DNA of 26,326 bases from Muribaculaceae bacterium (GTDB taxonomy: Bacteria; Bacteroidota; Bacteroidia; Bacteroidales; Muribaculaceae): contig JAFYCU010000036.1 of assembly GCA_017545095.1 (NCBI GenBank), positions 1 through 26,326 of the forward strand, written 5' to 3'. Made by a program: the position numbers and the translations under genes. Position 1 is the stretch's first letter. Each line of letters opens with the position of its first letter. The notes beneath the pieces were generated by a model, which was not told the DNA's origin, ran no database searches, and saw only the letters and a program-made list of their open reading frames with translations. Of the stretch, positions 1-7,633 are shown piece by piece.

Positions 1-147
1 ATGTGGGGCGTGCGGCTCACGCTGGCTGCTGTTTTGGTTGGCTCGATGGGACTTGTGGGCGTGTGGACCGCCATGTGCATCGAATTGTGCTTGCGCGGTG
101 CCATCTTCCTCATGCGCCTGTTCTCCGACCGATGGGTGAAAATTTGA
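1..147 (+). CDS. C-terminal end of a probable MATE-family efflux protein (partial)
   Basis: Frame 1 is open from the window edge to a TGA at 145-147 and gives 48 residues. They contain a hydrophobic segment followed by the pattern GVWTAMCIELCLRG and a short basic tail ending in RWVKI. This G-x-x-G-V-W-x-A-M then R-G ending is typical of the last transmembrane helix of MATE (NorM/DinF-like) multidrug transporters. The start lies outside the window. The gene converges on the ABC export operon and stops 53 bases short of it. The family call rests on the tail alone and could be another polytopic transporter. Confidence 0.65.
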   Translation: MWGVRLTLAAVLVGSMGLVGVWTAMCIELCLRGAIFLMRLFSDRWVKI

Positions 148-182
148 TTCCCTGGCGATTTTTGCATCGTTATCCCCATGCC

Positions 183-198
183 GATGAGGTGACTCATC
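183..198. terminator. Short hairpin between convergent genes
   Basis: GATGAG and CTCATC pair around a GTGA loop immediately after the permease stop codon; one further C-G pair can be added. No T-tract follows on either strand, so this is at best a weak bidirectional terminator between the convergent transcripts. Confidence 0.25.
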
Positions 199-200
199 GC

Positions 201-1316
201 TCAGCTGTGCTTGCGGTAGCTCAGGATTGCCCACACCCAGAGCACAGCGGCCATGATGCACAGCCGAATGAGCTGTGGCTGAAGGGTGGCGAAGTTCACG
301 GGCTTGAGATAAATCATGCGCATGGCTTCCATGAAGTAACGCATGGGGTTGATGAGGGTGAGGGTCTGCGACCATCGGGGCATACTCACGATGGGGGTGA
401 GCATGCCGCTCATGTGCATGAAAATCATCATGAAGAAGAAGATGAGCAGTGCCGCTTGCTGCGTGGTGCTGCTGTAGTTCGACACAATGAGACCTAAACT
501 CGACATCACCAGCACAAAGGCAATGGCCATCACATAGATGAGCCACACCGGACCAGCCGGCCAGAAACCATAGATGACCCATGCCAGACCGATGGCCATT
601 GTGAGCATGAACAAGCCCACCACAGTGTAGGGGATTAGCTTCGACAGCACAAACTGTGCTTTGCTGATGGGCGATACGTTGATTTGCTCGATGGTACCCT
701 TTTCTTTCTCGCCCACGATGTTGAGCGCAGGCAGGAACGCGCAAATCAGGATGAGAATCATGGCCATCAGGGCTGGTACCATGTAGAGCTTGTAATCGAG
801 TGTGGTGTTGTAGAGATATCGTGGTTCCACATTGAACTTGGCTAGTCGCGTGTCACCGGCTTCAAGACCGGCTTCATCGCGTAGCTGGGCCGAATAGTCG
901 GCCAAAATCTGTGTCACATAGCCGCTCGACAGGCTTCCTTTCATGCCGTTGACCGAGTTGGTGGCCACAGCCACTTGGGCCGAGCCGTCAACCACAAGCT
1001 GGCGCTCGAAGTCGGGTTGGATTTCAACGATAAGGTCGGCCTCGCCACCGGCGATGGTTTTGAACGCCTCGCCATAGGACGCGAATGTGCCCACCAAGTG
1101 GAAGTTGGGCGATGCCGAAAGTTTGCCCACCAGCCGCTGCGAGAGTGGACTGTGGTCGTTGTCCACCACACTGAAGCTGATGTGCTTGATTTCCTGGGTG
1201 GCGATGCGCGGAACCACATTGATGACAGAGATGGGAAGAAGCACAAAGATGATAGGCAGAACAATGTTGCGCATCATCTGCTTAAACTCCTTTGTTATGA
1301 GATATCCCAGTACCAT
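201..1316 (-). CDS. ABC-2 type transporter permease (YbhR/YhhJ-like)
   Basis: The 371-residue protein has the ABC2_membrane_3 layout: one transmembrane helix near residues 17-36, a soluble loop of about 140 residues, then about five helices from residue 176 to the C-terminus. The loop-to-helix junction carries VGEKEKGTIEQINVSP, the usual E-K-E-x-G-T signature of this permease family. It is the last gene of the six-gene export operon and should pair with the second permease at 1437-2591 to form the inner-membrane channel driven by the two ATPases upstream. The substrate cannot be told from sequence; relatives of YbhFSR/RbbA type export drugs or other amphipaths. A 120-bp spacer of short repeats separates it from the preceding gene. 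Confidence 0.9.
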   Translation of the reverse strand: MVLGYLITKEFKQMMRNIVLPIIFVLLPISVINVVPRIATQEIKHISFSVVDNDHSPLSQRLVGKLSASPNFHLVGTFASYGEAFKTIAGGEADLIVEIQPDFERQLVVDGSAQVAVATNSVNGMKGSLSSGYVTQILADYSAQLRDEAGLEAGDTRLAKFNVEPRYLYNTTLDYKLYMVPALMAMILILICAFLPALNIVGEKEKGTIEQINVSPISKAQFVLSKLIPYTVVGLFMLTMAIGLAWVIYGFWPAGPVWLIYVMAIAFVLVMSSLGLIVSNYSSTTQQAALLIFFFMMIFMHMSGMLTPIVSMPRWSQTLTLINPMRYFMEAMRMIYLKPVNFATLQPQLIRLCIMAAVLWVWAILSYRKHS

Positions 1317-1436
1317 TTTCAGTTGTAGGTTGTCATTTATCAGTTATCAGTATACGAGTAGACGAGTAAACAAGTTTTTTTAGCTACAAGCTACGAGCTA
1401 CAAGTGGCGCAATGCGGCATTATCCATTATCAATTA
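1317..1436. repeat. Intergenic spacer of short iterated words
   Basis: The spacer between the two permease genes consists largely of near-tandem words: TTATCAGTTATCAG at its left end, ACGAGTAGACGAGTAAACAAG, then AGCTACAAG / CTACGAG / CTACAAG at 1381-1404, and ATTATC / ATTATC / ATTATC copies at the right end. No gene or terminator is visible. Similar word iteration occurs in other spacers of the window. Confidence 0.6.
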
Positions 1437-2591
1437 TCACAGTCTCTTCTTGAATGTTGCAAGCGATACGCTGACGAGCACTACGGCCATGGTGGCGAGG
1501 ATGGTGGTTTCGTGCATCACATGCTGCACCTCCACACCCTGAATCATCAGTTTGCGCACGGCAGCCACATACCATCGGGCCGGAATGAATGCCGACACGT
1601 GTTGATACATCACCGGCATGCTCTCGATGGGAAAGGTCATGCCCGAGAAATAGATGGTGGGAATGATGAGCAGCAACGACAATATCATGGCTGCCAGTTG
1701 GGTGCGCACCAGCGTGGAGATGAGCAGGCCGAGTGCCAGCGACACGATTAAATAGATCACTGAGATGCCCATAAAGGCAGCCAAGCTGCCTGCAAAGGGC
1801 AGACCCAGCATGAATTTGCACAGCACCAGTATGGTGACCAGGTTGATGAACGAAATCACGAAGTAGGGCACAAGTTTGGCGATGATGATTACCGATGGTG
1901 GCAATGGCGAGGCCAGAAGCACTTCCATGGTGCCCATTTCTTTCTCTCGCACGATGCTCACGCTTGTCATCATGGCACAGATGAGTAGCAAAATCATGCC
2001 CATGTTGCCCGGCACGAAATTGTATTCGCTGCGCAGATTGGGATTGAACAATGCGTGGGTGACGGGCATGATTTGCAGCCGCTGTTCAATGCCCATGCTC
2101 GATGAAATGTCTTGAGCCACGCTCATGAGCAGCTGCTGGGCATAGGCCGCTCGGGCAGCAGCCTGGTTGGGTTCGCTGCCGTCCATGAGCAGCTGCACGC
2201 TGGCCTGGCGGCTGTGCACCAGTTCTTGGGCGAAGTTCTCGCCGAACACCATCACCATGTCGGCCTGGTCGTGCTCAAGCATGGCGCGACCCTGCGAGGG
2301 ACTGGAGGCGATGCCGCTGAGGATGAAATAGCGGTTCTGAGAGAATCGGTCGGTGACCTGTTGCGTGAGGTCGTCGTGCGATAGGTCTACCACAGCCAGA
2401 CGGATATCCTTGACTTCGGTGGTGATGACATAACCAAACAACAACACCATCACCACTGGCAGTACCAGCAGAATCATCATCGTGCGCACATCGCGAAAGA
2501 TGTGGCGAAACTCCTTGATTACAAACGACGTTAACTGGCTCACAATTGTATTTTGTTGGTAGTTGGTAGTGGCACAAAGCTGTTCTTGCAT
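1437..2591 (-). CDS. ABC-2 type transporter permease (YbhS-like)
   Basis: This 384-residue permease has the same layout as its neighbour: an N-terminal membrane helix (MMILLVLPVVMVLLFGYV), a periplasmic loop, then the junction SIVREKEMGTMEVLLASP followed by about five helices. It probably heterodimerises with the 201-1316 permease. The true start is uncertain. The first 16 codons from the ATG at 2591 read through iterated words (ACTACC/ACTACC) and do not look family-like, whereas a GTG at 2541-2543 gives VSQLTSFVIKEFRHIFRD, the normal N-terminus. The ATG start is only 14 bases after the preceding ATPase gene. Function as a permease is secure; substrate is unknown. Confidence 0.9.
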   Translation of the reverse strand: MQEQLCATTNYQQNTIVSQLTSFVIKEFRHIFRDVRTMMILLVLPVVMVLLFGYVITTEVKDIRLAVVDLSHDDLTQQVTDRFSQNRYFILSGIASSPSQGRAMLEHDQADMVMVFGENFAQELVHSRQASVQLLMDGSEPNQAAARAAYAQQLLMSVAQDISSSMGIEQRLQIMPVTHALFNPNLRSEYNFVPGNMGMILLLICAMMTSVSIVREKEMGTMEVLLASPLPPSVIIIAKLVPYFVISFINLVTILVLCKFMLGLPFAGSLAAFMGISVIYLIVSLALGLLISTLVRTQLAAMILSLLLIIPTIYFSGMTFPIESMPVMYQHVSAFIPARWYVAAVRKLMIQGVEVQHVMHETTILATMAVVLVSVSLATFKKRL

Positions 2592-2605
2592 CTCGCATCT
2601 TAAAG

Positions 2606-3361
2606 TTACTCGCTGCGTGTGGCCGAACGTGCCAACGCAAGAAACACATCATACATCGTGTGCACCTGAAACATCTGCTTGAGCATGGCAGGCGAGTCAA
2701 GGGCCTTGATGTGCCCATCCACCATGATGCTCACGCGGTCGCAATATTCGGCCTCGTCCATGTAGTGGGTGGTGACGAACACGGTGATGCCGCGGTCGGC
2801 GGCACGGTAGATGAGTTCCCAGAACTGTCGGCGCGTTATGGGGTCCACACCGCCGGTTGGCTCATCCAGGAACACAATCTTGGGCTCATGGAAGATGGCC
2901 AGCGAGAATGCCAGCTTTTGTTTCCATCCCAGAGGCAACGAACGCACCATGGTGCGCCGCTCGGCAGTGAATCCCAGCTCATGCAGCAGTTGGTCAGTTT
3001 TTTCGCGAATCTGCCGTCGGCTCATGCGGTAGATGCCGCCAAAGAGTTTCAGGTTCTCGCCCACGGTGAGGTCGTCGTAGAGGGCAAACTTCTGGCTCAT
3101 GTAGCCGATGTTGCGTTTCACCAGTTCCGACTGGTGATAGACATCGAATCCTGCCACGGTGGCATGGCCCGAGGTGGGAATGCTCAGCCCGCACAGCATG
3201 CGCATGGCGGTGGTCTTGCCAGCTCCGTTGGCCCCAAGGAACCCGAAAATCTCACCTTCCTTGACTTGGAAACTGATGTGGTTCACGGCCACGAAGTTGC
3301 CGAATTGCTTCGTCAGTCCCTCCACCTGTATCATGTAGTTGTCTTTCATAGCTGTGAACAT
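2606..3361 (-). CDS. ABC transporter ATPase, subunit 2 (degenerate signature motif)
   Basis: The 251-residue nucleotide-binding protein has Walker A GANGAGKT (43-50), a Q-loop glutamine at Q90 (YMSQKFALYDDL), Walker B KIVFLDEP (161-168) with catalytic Glu, and H-loop H199 (TTHYMDEA). The ABC signature is degenerate: SLPLGWKQ (141-148) replaces LSGGQ. It powers the two ABC-2 permeases downstream. The ATG at 3359-3361 overlaps the TAA of the upstream ATPase gene (TAATG), implying translational coupling; internal ATGs at codons 5 and 10 are alternative starts, the latter giving MIQVEGLTKQFG. It looks like the C-terminal half of fused YbhF/RbbA-type ATPases, here split into a separate gene. Confidence 0.93.
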   Translation of the reverse strand: MFTAMKDNYMIQVEGLTKQFGNFVAVNHISFQVKEGEIFGFLGANGAGKTTAMRMLCGLSIPTSGHATVAGFDVYHQSELVKRNIGYMSQKFALYDDLTVGENLKLFGGIYRMSRRQIREKTDQLLHELGFTAERRTMVRSLPLGWKQKLAFSLAIFHEPKIVFLDEPTGGVDPITRRQFWELIYRAADRGITVFVTTHYMDEAEYCDRVSIMVDGHIKALDSPAMLKQMFQVHTMYDVFLALARSATRSE

Positions 3362-4266
3362 TAGCTGAGTGCCATGAATGCGTCCTCGATCGAGGCCTCG
3401 ATGTGGCTGATGACGATGTTATGGTGGTCGCAGTGGGCGATGTGGTTGCGCATCTGCTCGCAGTCATAGCCGTTTTTGATGGTCACATGATAGGTCTCGC
3501 CAAACGAGAACACGGTGTCGGCTCCGGGCCAGCTGCGCAGGTCGTCGAGCAGGCGGTGCATGTGGTCGCTGCGCACGCTCCACAGGCTTTTGGCGTAGCT
3601 GCCGGTGATGGCCTGCGGGGTGTCGATTTTCAGAAACCTGCCGTCCTGCGTGAGCGCGATGCGGTCGCACTTCATGGCCTCGTCCATATAGGGGGTCGAC
3701 ACCACAATGGTGATGCCGTGCTGGGTCTTGAGCTTGAAGAGCATCTCCCAAAACTCCTTGCGGCTCACAGGGTCCACACCCGTGGTAGGCTCATCGAGCA
3801 GCAGCACGCGTGGCGCGTGAATCAGGGCGCAGCTCAGGGCAAGTTTCTGTTTCATGCCACCCGAGAGCTTGCCGGCACGGCGATTGGCGAAACGCTCAAT
3901 GTGCTGGTAGATGTCCTTGATCAGGTGGTAGTTCTGCTCGATGGTGGTGTTGAATGTGGCAGCGAAAAACTCCAGGTTCTCTTTCACGCTCAGGTCTTGG
4001 TAGAGCGAGAAACGCCCGGGCATGTAGCCTATGCGTCGGCGAATCTTTCGGTAGTCGCGCCGCACATCCAGGCCATCGACCGAAGCTGTGCCGCTGTTGG
4101 CGAGCAGCAGGGTGGCCAAAATGCGCAGCAACGAGGTCTTGCCGGCGCCATCGGGACCGATAAGGCCGAATATCTCGCCCTCGTTCACCTGCATGGTCAC
4201 ACCGCGCAAGGCCTGTACGCGGCCATAGCGCTTGCACACTTCGTTAACCGTCACAATAGCCTCCAT
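3361..4266 (-). CDS. ABC transporter ATPase, subunit 1 (Q-loop and H-loop residues missing)
   Basis: The 301-residue ATPase has Walker A GPDGAGKT (37-44), a canonical signature LSGGMKQ (134-140) and Walker B RVLLLDEP (153-160). Two catalytic features are lost: the Q-loop region reads YMPGRFSLYQDL with no glutamine at the usual site, and the H-loop reads STPYMDEA with Pro192 in place of His. This resembles the N-terminal ATPase half of YbhF/RbbA-like exporters. It lies 8 bases after the HlyD-type gene and shares TAATG with the next ATPase gene. It is expected to form a heterodimer with that ATPase, contributing the working signature motif while its own Walker site is impaired. Confidence 0.93.
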   Translation of the reverse strand: MEAIVTVNEVCKRYGRVQALRGVTMQVNEGEIFGLIGPDGAGKTSLLRILATLLLANSGTASVDGLDVRRDYRKIRRRIGYMPGRFSLYQDLSVKENLEFFAATFNTTIEQNYHLIKDIYQHIERFANRRAGKLSGGMKQKLALSCALIHAPRVLLLDEPTTGVDPVSRKEFWEMLFKLKTQHGITIVVSTPYMDEAMKCDRIALTQDGRFLKIDTPQAITGSYAKSLWSVRSDHMHRLLDDLRSWPGADTVFSFGETYHVTIKNGYDCEQMRNHIAHCDHHNIVISHIEASIEDAFMALS

Positions 4267-4274
4267 GGGGGTGC

Positions 4275-5171
4275 TCAGAATTTCACGTCACCATACATGC
4301 CGCGCTTGATCAGGCCGTCGTTTTCCACGGCAATCTTGATGGCATACACCAAGTTGGCCCGCTCGTCGCGTGTTTGGATGGTCTTGGGAGTGAACTCAGC
4401 TTTGTCGCTAATCCAAATCACCTCACCGGCATATTCTTTGCGGTCGGCGGTGCCCTGGTCGGCATAAACCTTCACTTTCTGTCCCAGCTTGAGCTTGGTG
4501 AGCTGGTCGGCGGTGACATAGGCTCGCAGCTTGATGTGTTTCACATCGCCCACCTTGAATAGCGCCCGCCCTGGTGCGGCATATTCACCTTCGTGGGCAT
4601 ACTTGGTGAGGATGGTTCCCTCGATGGGGCTGGTGATGATGGAGTTGCTGATTTGGTCGTTGAGCTGTGCGCGTTGCGCATTCATGCCCGCGCTCTGACC
4701 CGAGATGCTTTGGTTGGCGGTGCTGACCTGCTCGGTGGCGGCAGCAAGCTGTTGCTCAAGCACTTTAATTTGGTAGTCGATGTCGTCGACCGTCTTTTGC
4801 GTGCCGGCGTTTTCGTTCACAAGCTCAACAAAGCGCTGTCGCTCGCTTTGCAGGTTGGCTATTTGCTGCTTGATGGCGGCCACCTGGGTGTCCTCGCTGA
4901 GCTTGCGGCTCACGGTGGCATTCTGCGAGGCATTGAGCTGGCCTTTTTTCAAGTGCAGTTGCAGGGTGTCGATGTAGCCCAGTCGTTGTCCGGCAGTCAC
5001 GGTCATGCCCTCTTCGATGTCGAAGTCCTTGATTTCGCCCACGCTCTTGGCGGCAACAATCACGTCGGTGGTCTCAAACACGCCCGATGCGTCCCACGGG
5101 TTTTTCTCTTCCTGGCAGCTCGCCAGCAGTAGCACTGTCAGGGCCAGGATGCTGTATCTCATTGCTTTCAT
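4275..5171 (-). CDS. HlyD-family membrane fusion lipoprotein of the export operon
   Basis: The 298-residue protein begins with a lipoprotein signal ending LLLAS-C, so it should be anchored in a membrane by lipidated Cys. A barrel/lipoyl half follows (VGEIKDFDIEEGMTVTAGQ), then a long coiled coil with many Gln and Ala (about 75-165), the second lipoyl half (ITSPIEGTILTKYAHEGEY) and a beta-barrel domain. This is the order seen in HlyD/EmrA/YbhG adaptors bridging inner-membrane pump and TolC-type channel. Met1 or Met4 could be the start; Met4 gives the tighter signal peptide. It sits between the TolC-type gene and the ATPases, as expected for one tripartite exporter. Confidence 0.93.
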   Translation of the reverse strand: MKAMRYSILALTVLLLASCQEEKNPWDASGVFETTDVIVAAKSVGEIKDFDIEEGMTVTAGQRLGYIDTLQLHLKKGQLNASQNATVSRKLSEDTQVAAIKQQIANLQSERQRFVELVNENAGTQKTVDDIDYQIKVLEQQLAAATEQVSTANQSISGQSAGMNAQRAQLNDQISNSIITSPIEGTILTKYAHEGEYAAPGRALFKVGDVKHIKLRAYVTADQLTKLKLGQKVKVYADQGTADRKEYAGEVIWISDKAEFTPKTIQTRDERANLVYAIKIAVENDGLIKRGMYGDVKF

Positions 5172-5333
5172 TAAATAAAGGAAATATAATTCTAAATGGG
5201 GTTATATGGGGTTGAATAGGGTTCTATAGGGTAGAATGTGGTGTGGCTCGAGTAAAAAACGCTTGTTTACAGTAAACCAATAGCCGCTTTGCGCATCATC
5301 CTCATCATCACTCTTCACTCATGACGAAAAGAG
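5172..5333. repeat. Spacer with iterated GGGGTTATAT-like words
   Basis: Between the TolC-type and HlyD-type genes, 5196-5240 holds a degenerate series of GGGGTTATAT, GGGGTTGAAT, AGGGTTCTAT and AGGGTAGAAT units of about 10-11 bases. A similar GGGTG/TAGGGT-rich run lies at 17351-17388. The remainder of the spacer shows no gene or clear terminator. Confidence 0.55.
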
Positions 5334-6716
5334 TCAATTATTATGGATGATTTTGTCTTTATACATGTGCTGGAGCATTTCAAGTTGGTGCTGGCTGCGA
5401 GCGATGCGAGCTTGTGTTTCCTTGCTGATTTCCTGAAGCAGGTTGTTCACATCAATGATGCCGTGGTTGAGTTTCGACTCGGCGGCTTTTCGCACGGTCA
5501 CGCGCAGGTCGATGATTTGGTCGTCATCGGCCAGTAGGCGTCGGTAGCCCGTCACGGCCTCGGTTTCCTGTGCACTCTTGAGGCGGGTGTTGAAGAGGAA
5601 AGTTTCGCGCTGGGTCTCGATTTCGCTACGTTGCAGGTTGAGTCGTGCGCGGTCGTTGCGGTAGGTGTACAGGCTGCCGATGGTCCAGTTCACGCGCAGT
5701 CCCACCACGGCGTTGAACGATGGGTTGCGGTGCATGATGTCGTGCATCATGTCGAAACCGATATATCCGTAGTAGCCTTGCGCAAACGCGCTCACGCGTG
5801 GCATGAGCGACGACCGCAGCAGGCGTTCCTGGGCGTAGGTCAAGGCGAGTTGGTTGTCGAGCAGGCGTAGCTCGGGGCGAAACGTCTGCGTGTTGGGAAG
5901 CAATTCTGCGGGGCGGGTGAGCGTGAGCGGAGTGCGCTCGTCGTTGCCCACAAATATGTCGAGCACGCGCTCGAAGTTGCGGCGCGAGTTGGTGAGGTGG
6001 GTGCGTTGCTGGGTGGTGCGCATGCGCTCGGCTTGCACGGCGGCCACATCACCGCCAGTGGCCAAACCTTTCTGCTGCAAGGTGGTGAGTTTGCGCTCGC
6101 TGTCGGCCAGCAGGTTGATCATGTCGTCGGCCAGCTGCACTTGTTCGTCGATGAGCAGGATGCCAAAGAAGAGGTCGGCCACGCGGTCGTTGAGCGCATA
6201 CAGGTCCACATCGGTCTGTGCGGCCTGTACCTGACTTTGCAGTCGCGCCACTTCTTGCTGGCCTTTGATCATGCCACCTTCCCAAATCATCTGGTTCACC
6301 TCGGCTCCGGCGCGGTATTGGAGCTTTCCAATGCCTTTCACGTTGGGCTCGGGCATTTCCACGTTCACGGTGCTGTAGTCGGCATCTTCGGGAATGGGCA
6401 GGCTACCACCGTTGGCCAGACCGATGTAGCCCGACACCTTGATGTCGTGCGGGTCGATGATGGTGTACAGGTCGTCGCCGATGTTGGAGGTGCGGTTCTG
6501 CCAGGTCACCTGTGCGCCCACACCCAGTTGCGGCAGCCATCCTTTGGCCAGATTGCTCACCGTGTATTCTGTCGTCTGCTCGATAAGGCTATATCGCTTC
6601 ACGAGCGGATAGTTGGCTTGCGCACGTTGCAAGGCTTGCTCCAGGGTGAGCGTTTCGCAACTGCCCCGAAACCATGCCATTGCCAGCAGGCAAACCATCA
6701 TAAACTTGAATCGCAT
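5334..6716 (-). CDS. TolC-family outer membrane efflux protein
   Basis: This 460-residue protein has an N-terminal signal sequence (MRFKFMMVCLLAMAWF) and then LTLEQALQRAQANYPLVKR, the standard opening of outer-membrane efflux (OEP) proteins. Two OEP repeats follow, rich in Gln/Arg/Leu helices. The ATG at 6714-6716 is chosen over one 30 codons upstream because it begins a signal peptide and because a good promoter at 6750-6781 would start transcription between the two. It is the first gene of the export operon and should supply the outer-membrane exit duct for the HlyD lipoprotein and ABC-2 pump. Length is usual for the family. Confidence 0.93.
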   Translation of the reverse strand: MRFKFMMVCLLAMAWFRGSCETLTLEQALQRAQANYPLVKRYSLIEQTTEYTVSNLAKGWLPQLGVGAQVTWQNRTSNIGDDLYTIIDPHDIKVSGYIGLANGGSLPIPEDADYSTVNVEMPEPNVKGIGKLQYRAGAEVNQMIWEGGMIKGQQEVARLQSQVQAAQTDVDLYALNDRVADLFFGILLIDEQVQLADDMINLLADSERKLTTLQQKGLATGGDVAAVQAERMRTTQQRTHLTNSRRNFERVLDIFVGNDERTPLTLTRPAELLPNTQTFRPELRLLDNQLALTYAQERLLRSSLMPRVSAFAQGYYGYIGFDMMHDIMHRNPSFNAVVGLRVNWTIGSLYTYRNDRARLNLQRSEIETQRETFLFNTRLKSAQETEAVTGYRRLLADDDQIIDLRVTVRKAAESKLNHGIIDVNNLLQEISKETQARIARSQHQLEMLQHMYKDKIIHNN

Positions 6717-6749
6717 AGTGGTTTTTTCGATGTTAGTTTTTTCAAACCG

Positions 6750-6781
6750 CAAAGTTATGAATTTATTGTGAAACGACCAAG
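6750..6781 (-). promoter_or_regulatory. Bacteroidetes-type promoter of the export operon
   Basis: On the minus strand CTTG (6778-6781) and TAACTTTG (6750-6757) are separated by 20 bases, matching the sigma-ABfr consensus TTTG / TAnnTTTG. Transcription should start near 6743, giving a leader of about 27 bases before the TolC-type gene. Confidence 0.7.
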
Positions 6782-6844
6782 CTTTTCTTGTGGTTTTGTC
6801 GCGCATGCGCCTGTCAAGTTATGAATCGTAAGCAGTTGCCACAC

Positions 6845-6873
6845 AAAAATAAAGCCATCCCGAAAGGAATGGC
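6845..6873 (-). terminator. Rho-independent terminator, minus strand
   Basis: On the minus strand GCCATTCC and GGGATGGC pair (one mismatch) around a TTTC loop at 6854-6873, followed by TTTATTTTT. It lies about 160 bases after the 3D-like gene and just ahead of the export operon promoter, so it separates those transcription units. Confidence 0.7.
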
Positions 6874-7032
6874 AGTGTTAACGTTTTTTATGGGTTGATG
6901 CACTCTTCCAATGCACATTTTAGTATCCATCAGTATTGTTGGAGCAAGGCGAGACGCGGTCTCGCTTAAAGCCCGCAGTGTTCACGTTGCATTGCGGTGA
7001 TTGTGCATTGTGCATTAGCAAAGTTCGCAGCC
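6874..7032. other. 3' untranslated stretch after the 3D-like gene
   Basis: Together with 6717-6873 this makes a gene-free stretch of over 300 bases. Apart from the promoter and terminator listed, it has a GCGAGACGCGGTCTCGC palindrome near 6950-6966 and tandem TTGTGCAT copies near 6996-7011. A reading frame through this part (6920-7474) is the wrong frame of the 3D-like gene plus its untranslated end. Confidence 0.5.
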
Positions 7033-7419
7033 CTATTGCGCCTTCTCGATTGTGACTTTCGAGGTGTGGAAGTTGTAGTTGTCGCCTTTGGGCAGCAGGA
7101 AGTCGATGCTCTGGCGGCGGCGTGTGCCCATGCGGTCTTTCACCACCCACTTGCCATTGAGTTTGGGCACGCTGGTGCTTGTCACCACAATGGTGTCGCC
7201 AAGCTTGAAACCATGCTGGCGGAACATGTCCGACGACAAGGCCACCCAGCGGATTTCGTAGTTGCGAAGCTTGTTGTTGTCGATGCGGTCGCCACTGGCG
7301 GTGCGCCACCCAGCACCACCCATGCCAGGGTGATATTTGGTGGCATGCATCGTGAATTGTTGCCCCATCAGGCTGAGGCTCATGGTTGCCATCACGGCAA
7401 GCAATAATCGTCTCATCAT
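7033..7419 (-). CDS. Secreted 3D / double-psi beta-barrel domain protein
   Basis: The 128-residue product has a signal peptide (MMRRLLLAVMATMSLSLMG) and then one small domain. The core contains TKYHPG, TASGDRIDN, then LGDTIVVTSTSVPKLNGKWVVKDRMG and a final IDFLLP. The T-x-S-G-x-x-I and W-V-V-x-D-x-M elements match 3D/RlpA-like double-psi barrels, here in the short stand-alone form common in Bacteroidales; relatives act on or bind peptidoglycan. The acidic residue of the V-V-K-D-R-M-G turn is kept, but activity cannot be judged from sequence. A good promoter lies at 7445-7475. Either of two adjacent ATGs may be the start. Confidence 0.8.
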   Translation of the reverse strand: MMRRLLLAVMATMSLSLMGQQFTMHATKYHPGMGGAGWRTASGDRIDNNKLRNYEIRWVALSSDMFRQHGFKLGDTIVVTSTSVPKLNGKWVVKDRMGTRRRQSIDFLLPKGDNYNFHTSKVTIEKAQ

Positions 7420-7444
7420 TATCTTTTAAGCTTTGGTTAGTGCG

Positions 7445-7475
7445 CAAAATTAAGCATGATGAGCCGATTGGCAAA
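7445..7475 (-). promoter_or_regulatory. Promoter of the 3D-like gene
   Basis: Minus-strand TTTG (7472-7475), 19-base spacer and TAATTTTG (7445-7452) fit the Bacteroidetes consensus. The expected start near 7438 leaves a leader of about 20 bases. Confidence 0.7.
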
Positions 7476-7544
7476 ATTTGTTAGCGTTTATTAACGGTCA
7501 AGGCCGTGGTTGTGAAGTGCCTGAAAATGTCGCTGTACGAGCCC

Positions 7545-7584
7545 AAAAACACATCGGCCGCGACGTGTGTTGTCGCGGCCGATG
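7545..7584 (-). terminator. Strong rho-independent terminator of the BspA-like gene
   Basis: A perfect 13-bp stem (CATCGGCCGCGAC with GTCGCGGCCGATG, 7552-7564 and 7572-7584) encloses a 7-base loop. On the minus strand it is followed by a TGTTTTTG tract (7545-7551). It lies 50 bases after the stop codon of the BspA-like gene. Confidence 0.9.
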
Positions 7585-7633
7585 CTATTACGGTGAGATG
7601 CACGGGATATTTCCCGGCACCAGTGTTTGCCTA

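Noticed and set aside
3403..4467. 354-codon plus-strand frame across the ATPase and HlyD-type genes
   Set aside because: Antisense shadow of two well-supported genes; it crosses a gene boundary and lacks domain features.
6920..7474. 184-codon minus-strand frame overlapping the 3D-like gene
   Set aside because: Different frame of the same strand; the 128-residue frame has a signal peptide and a recognisable domain, this one does not.
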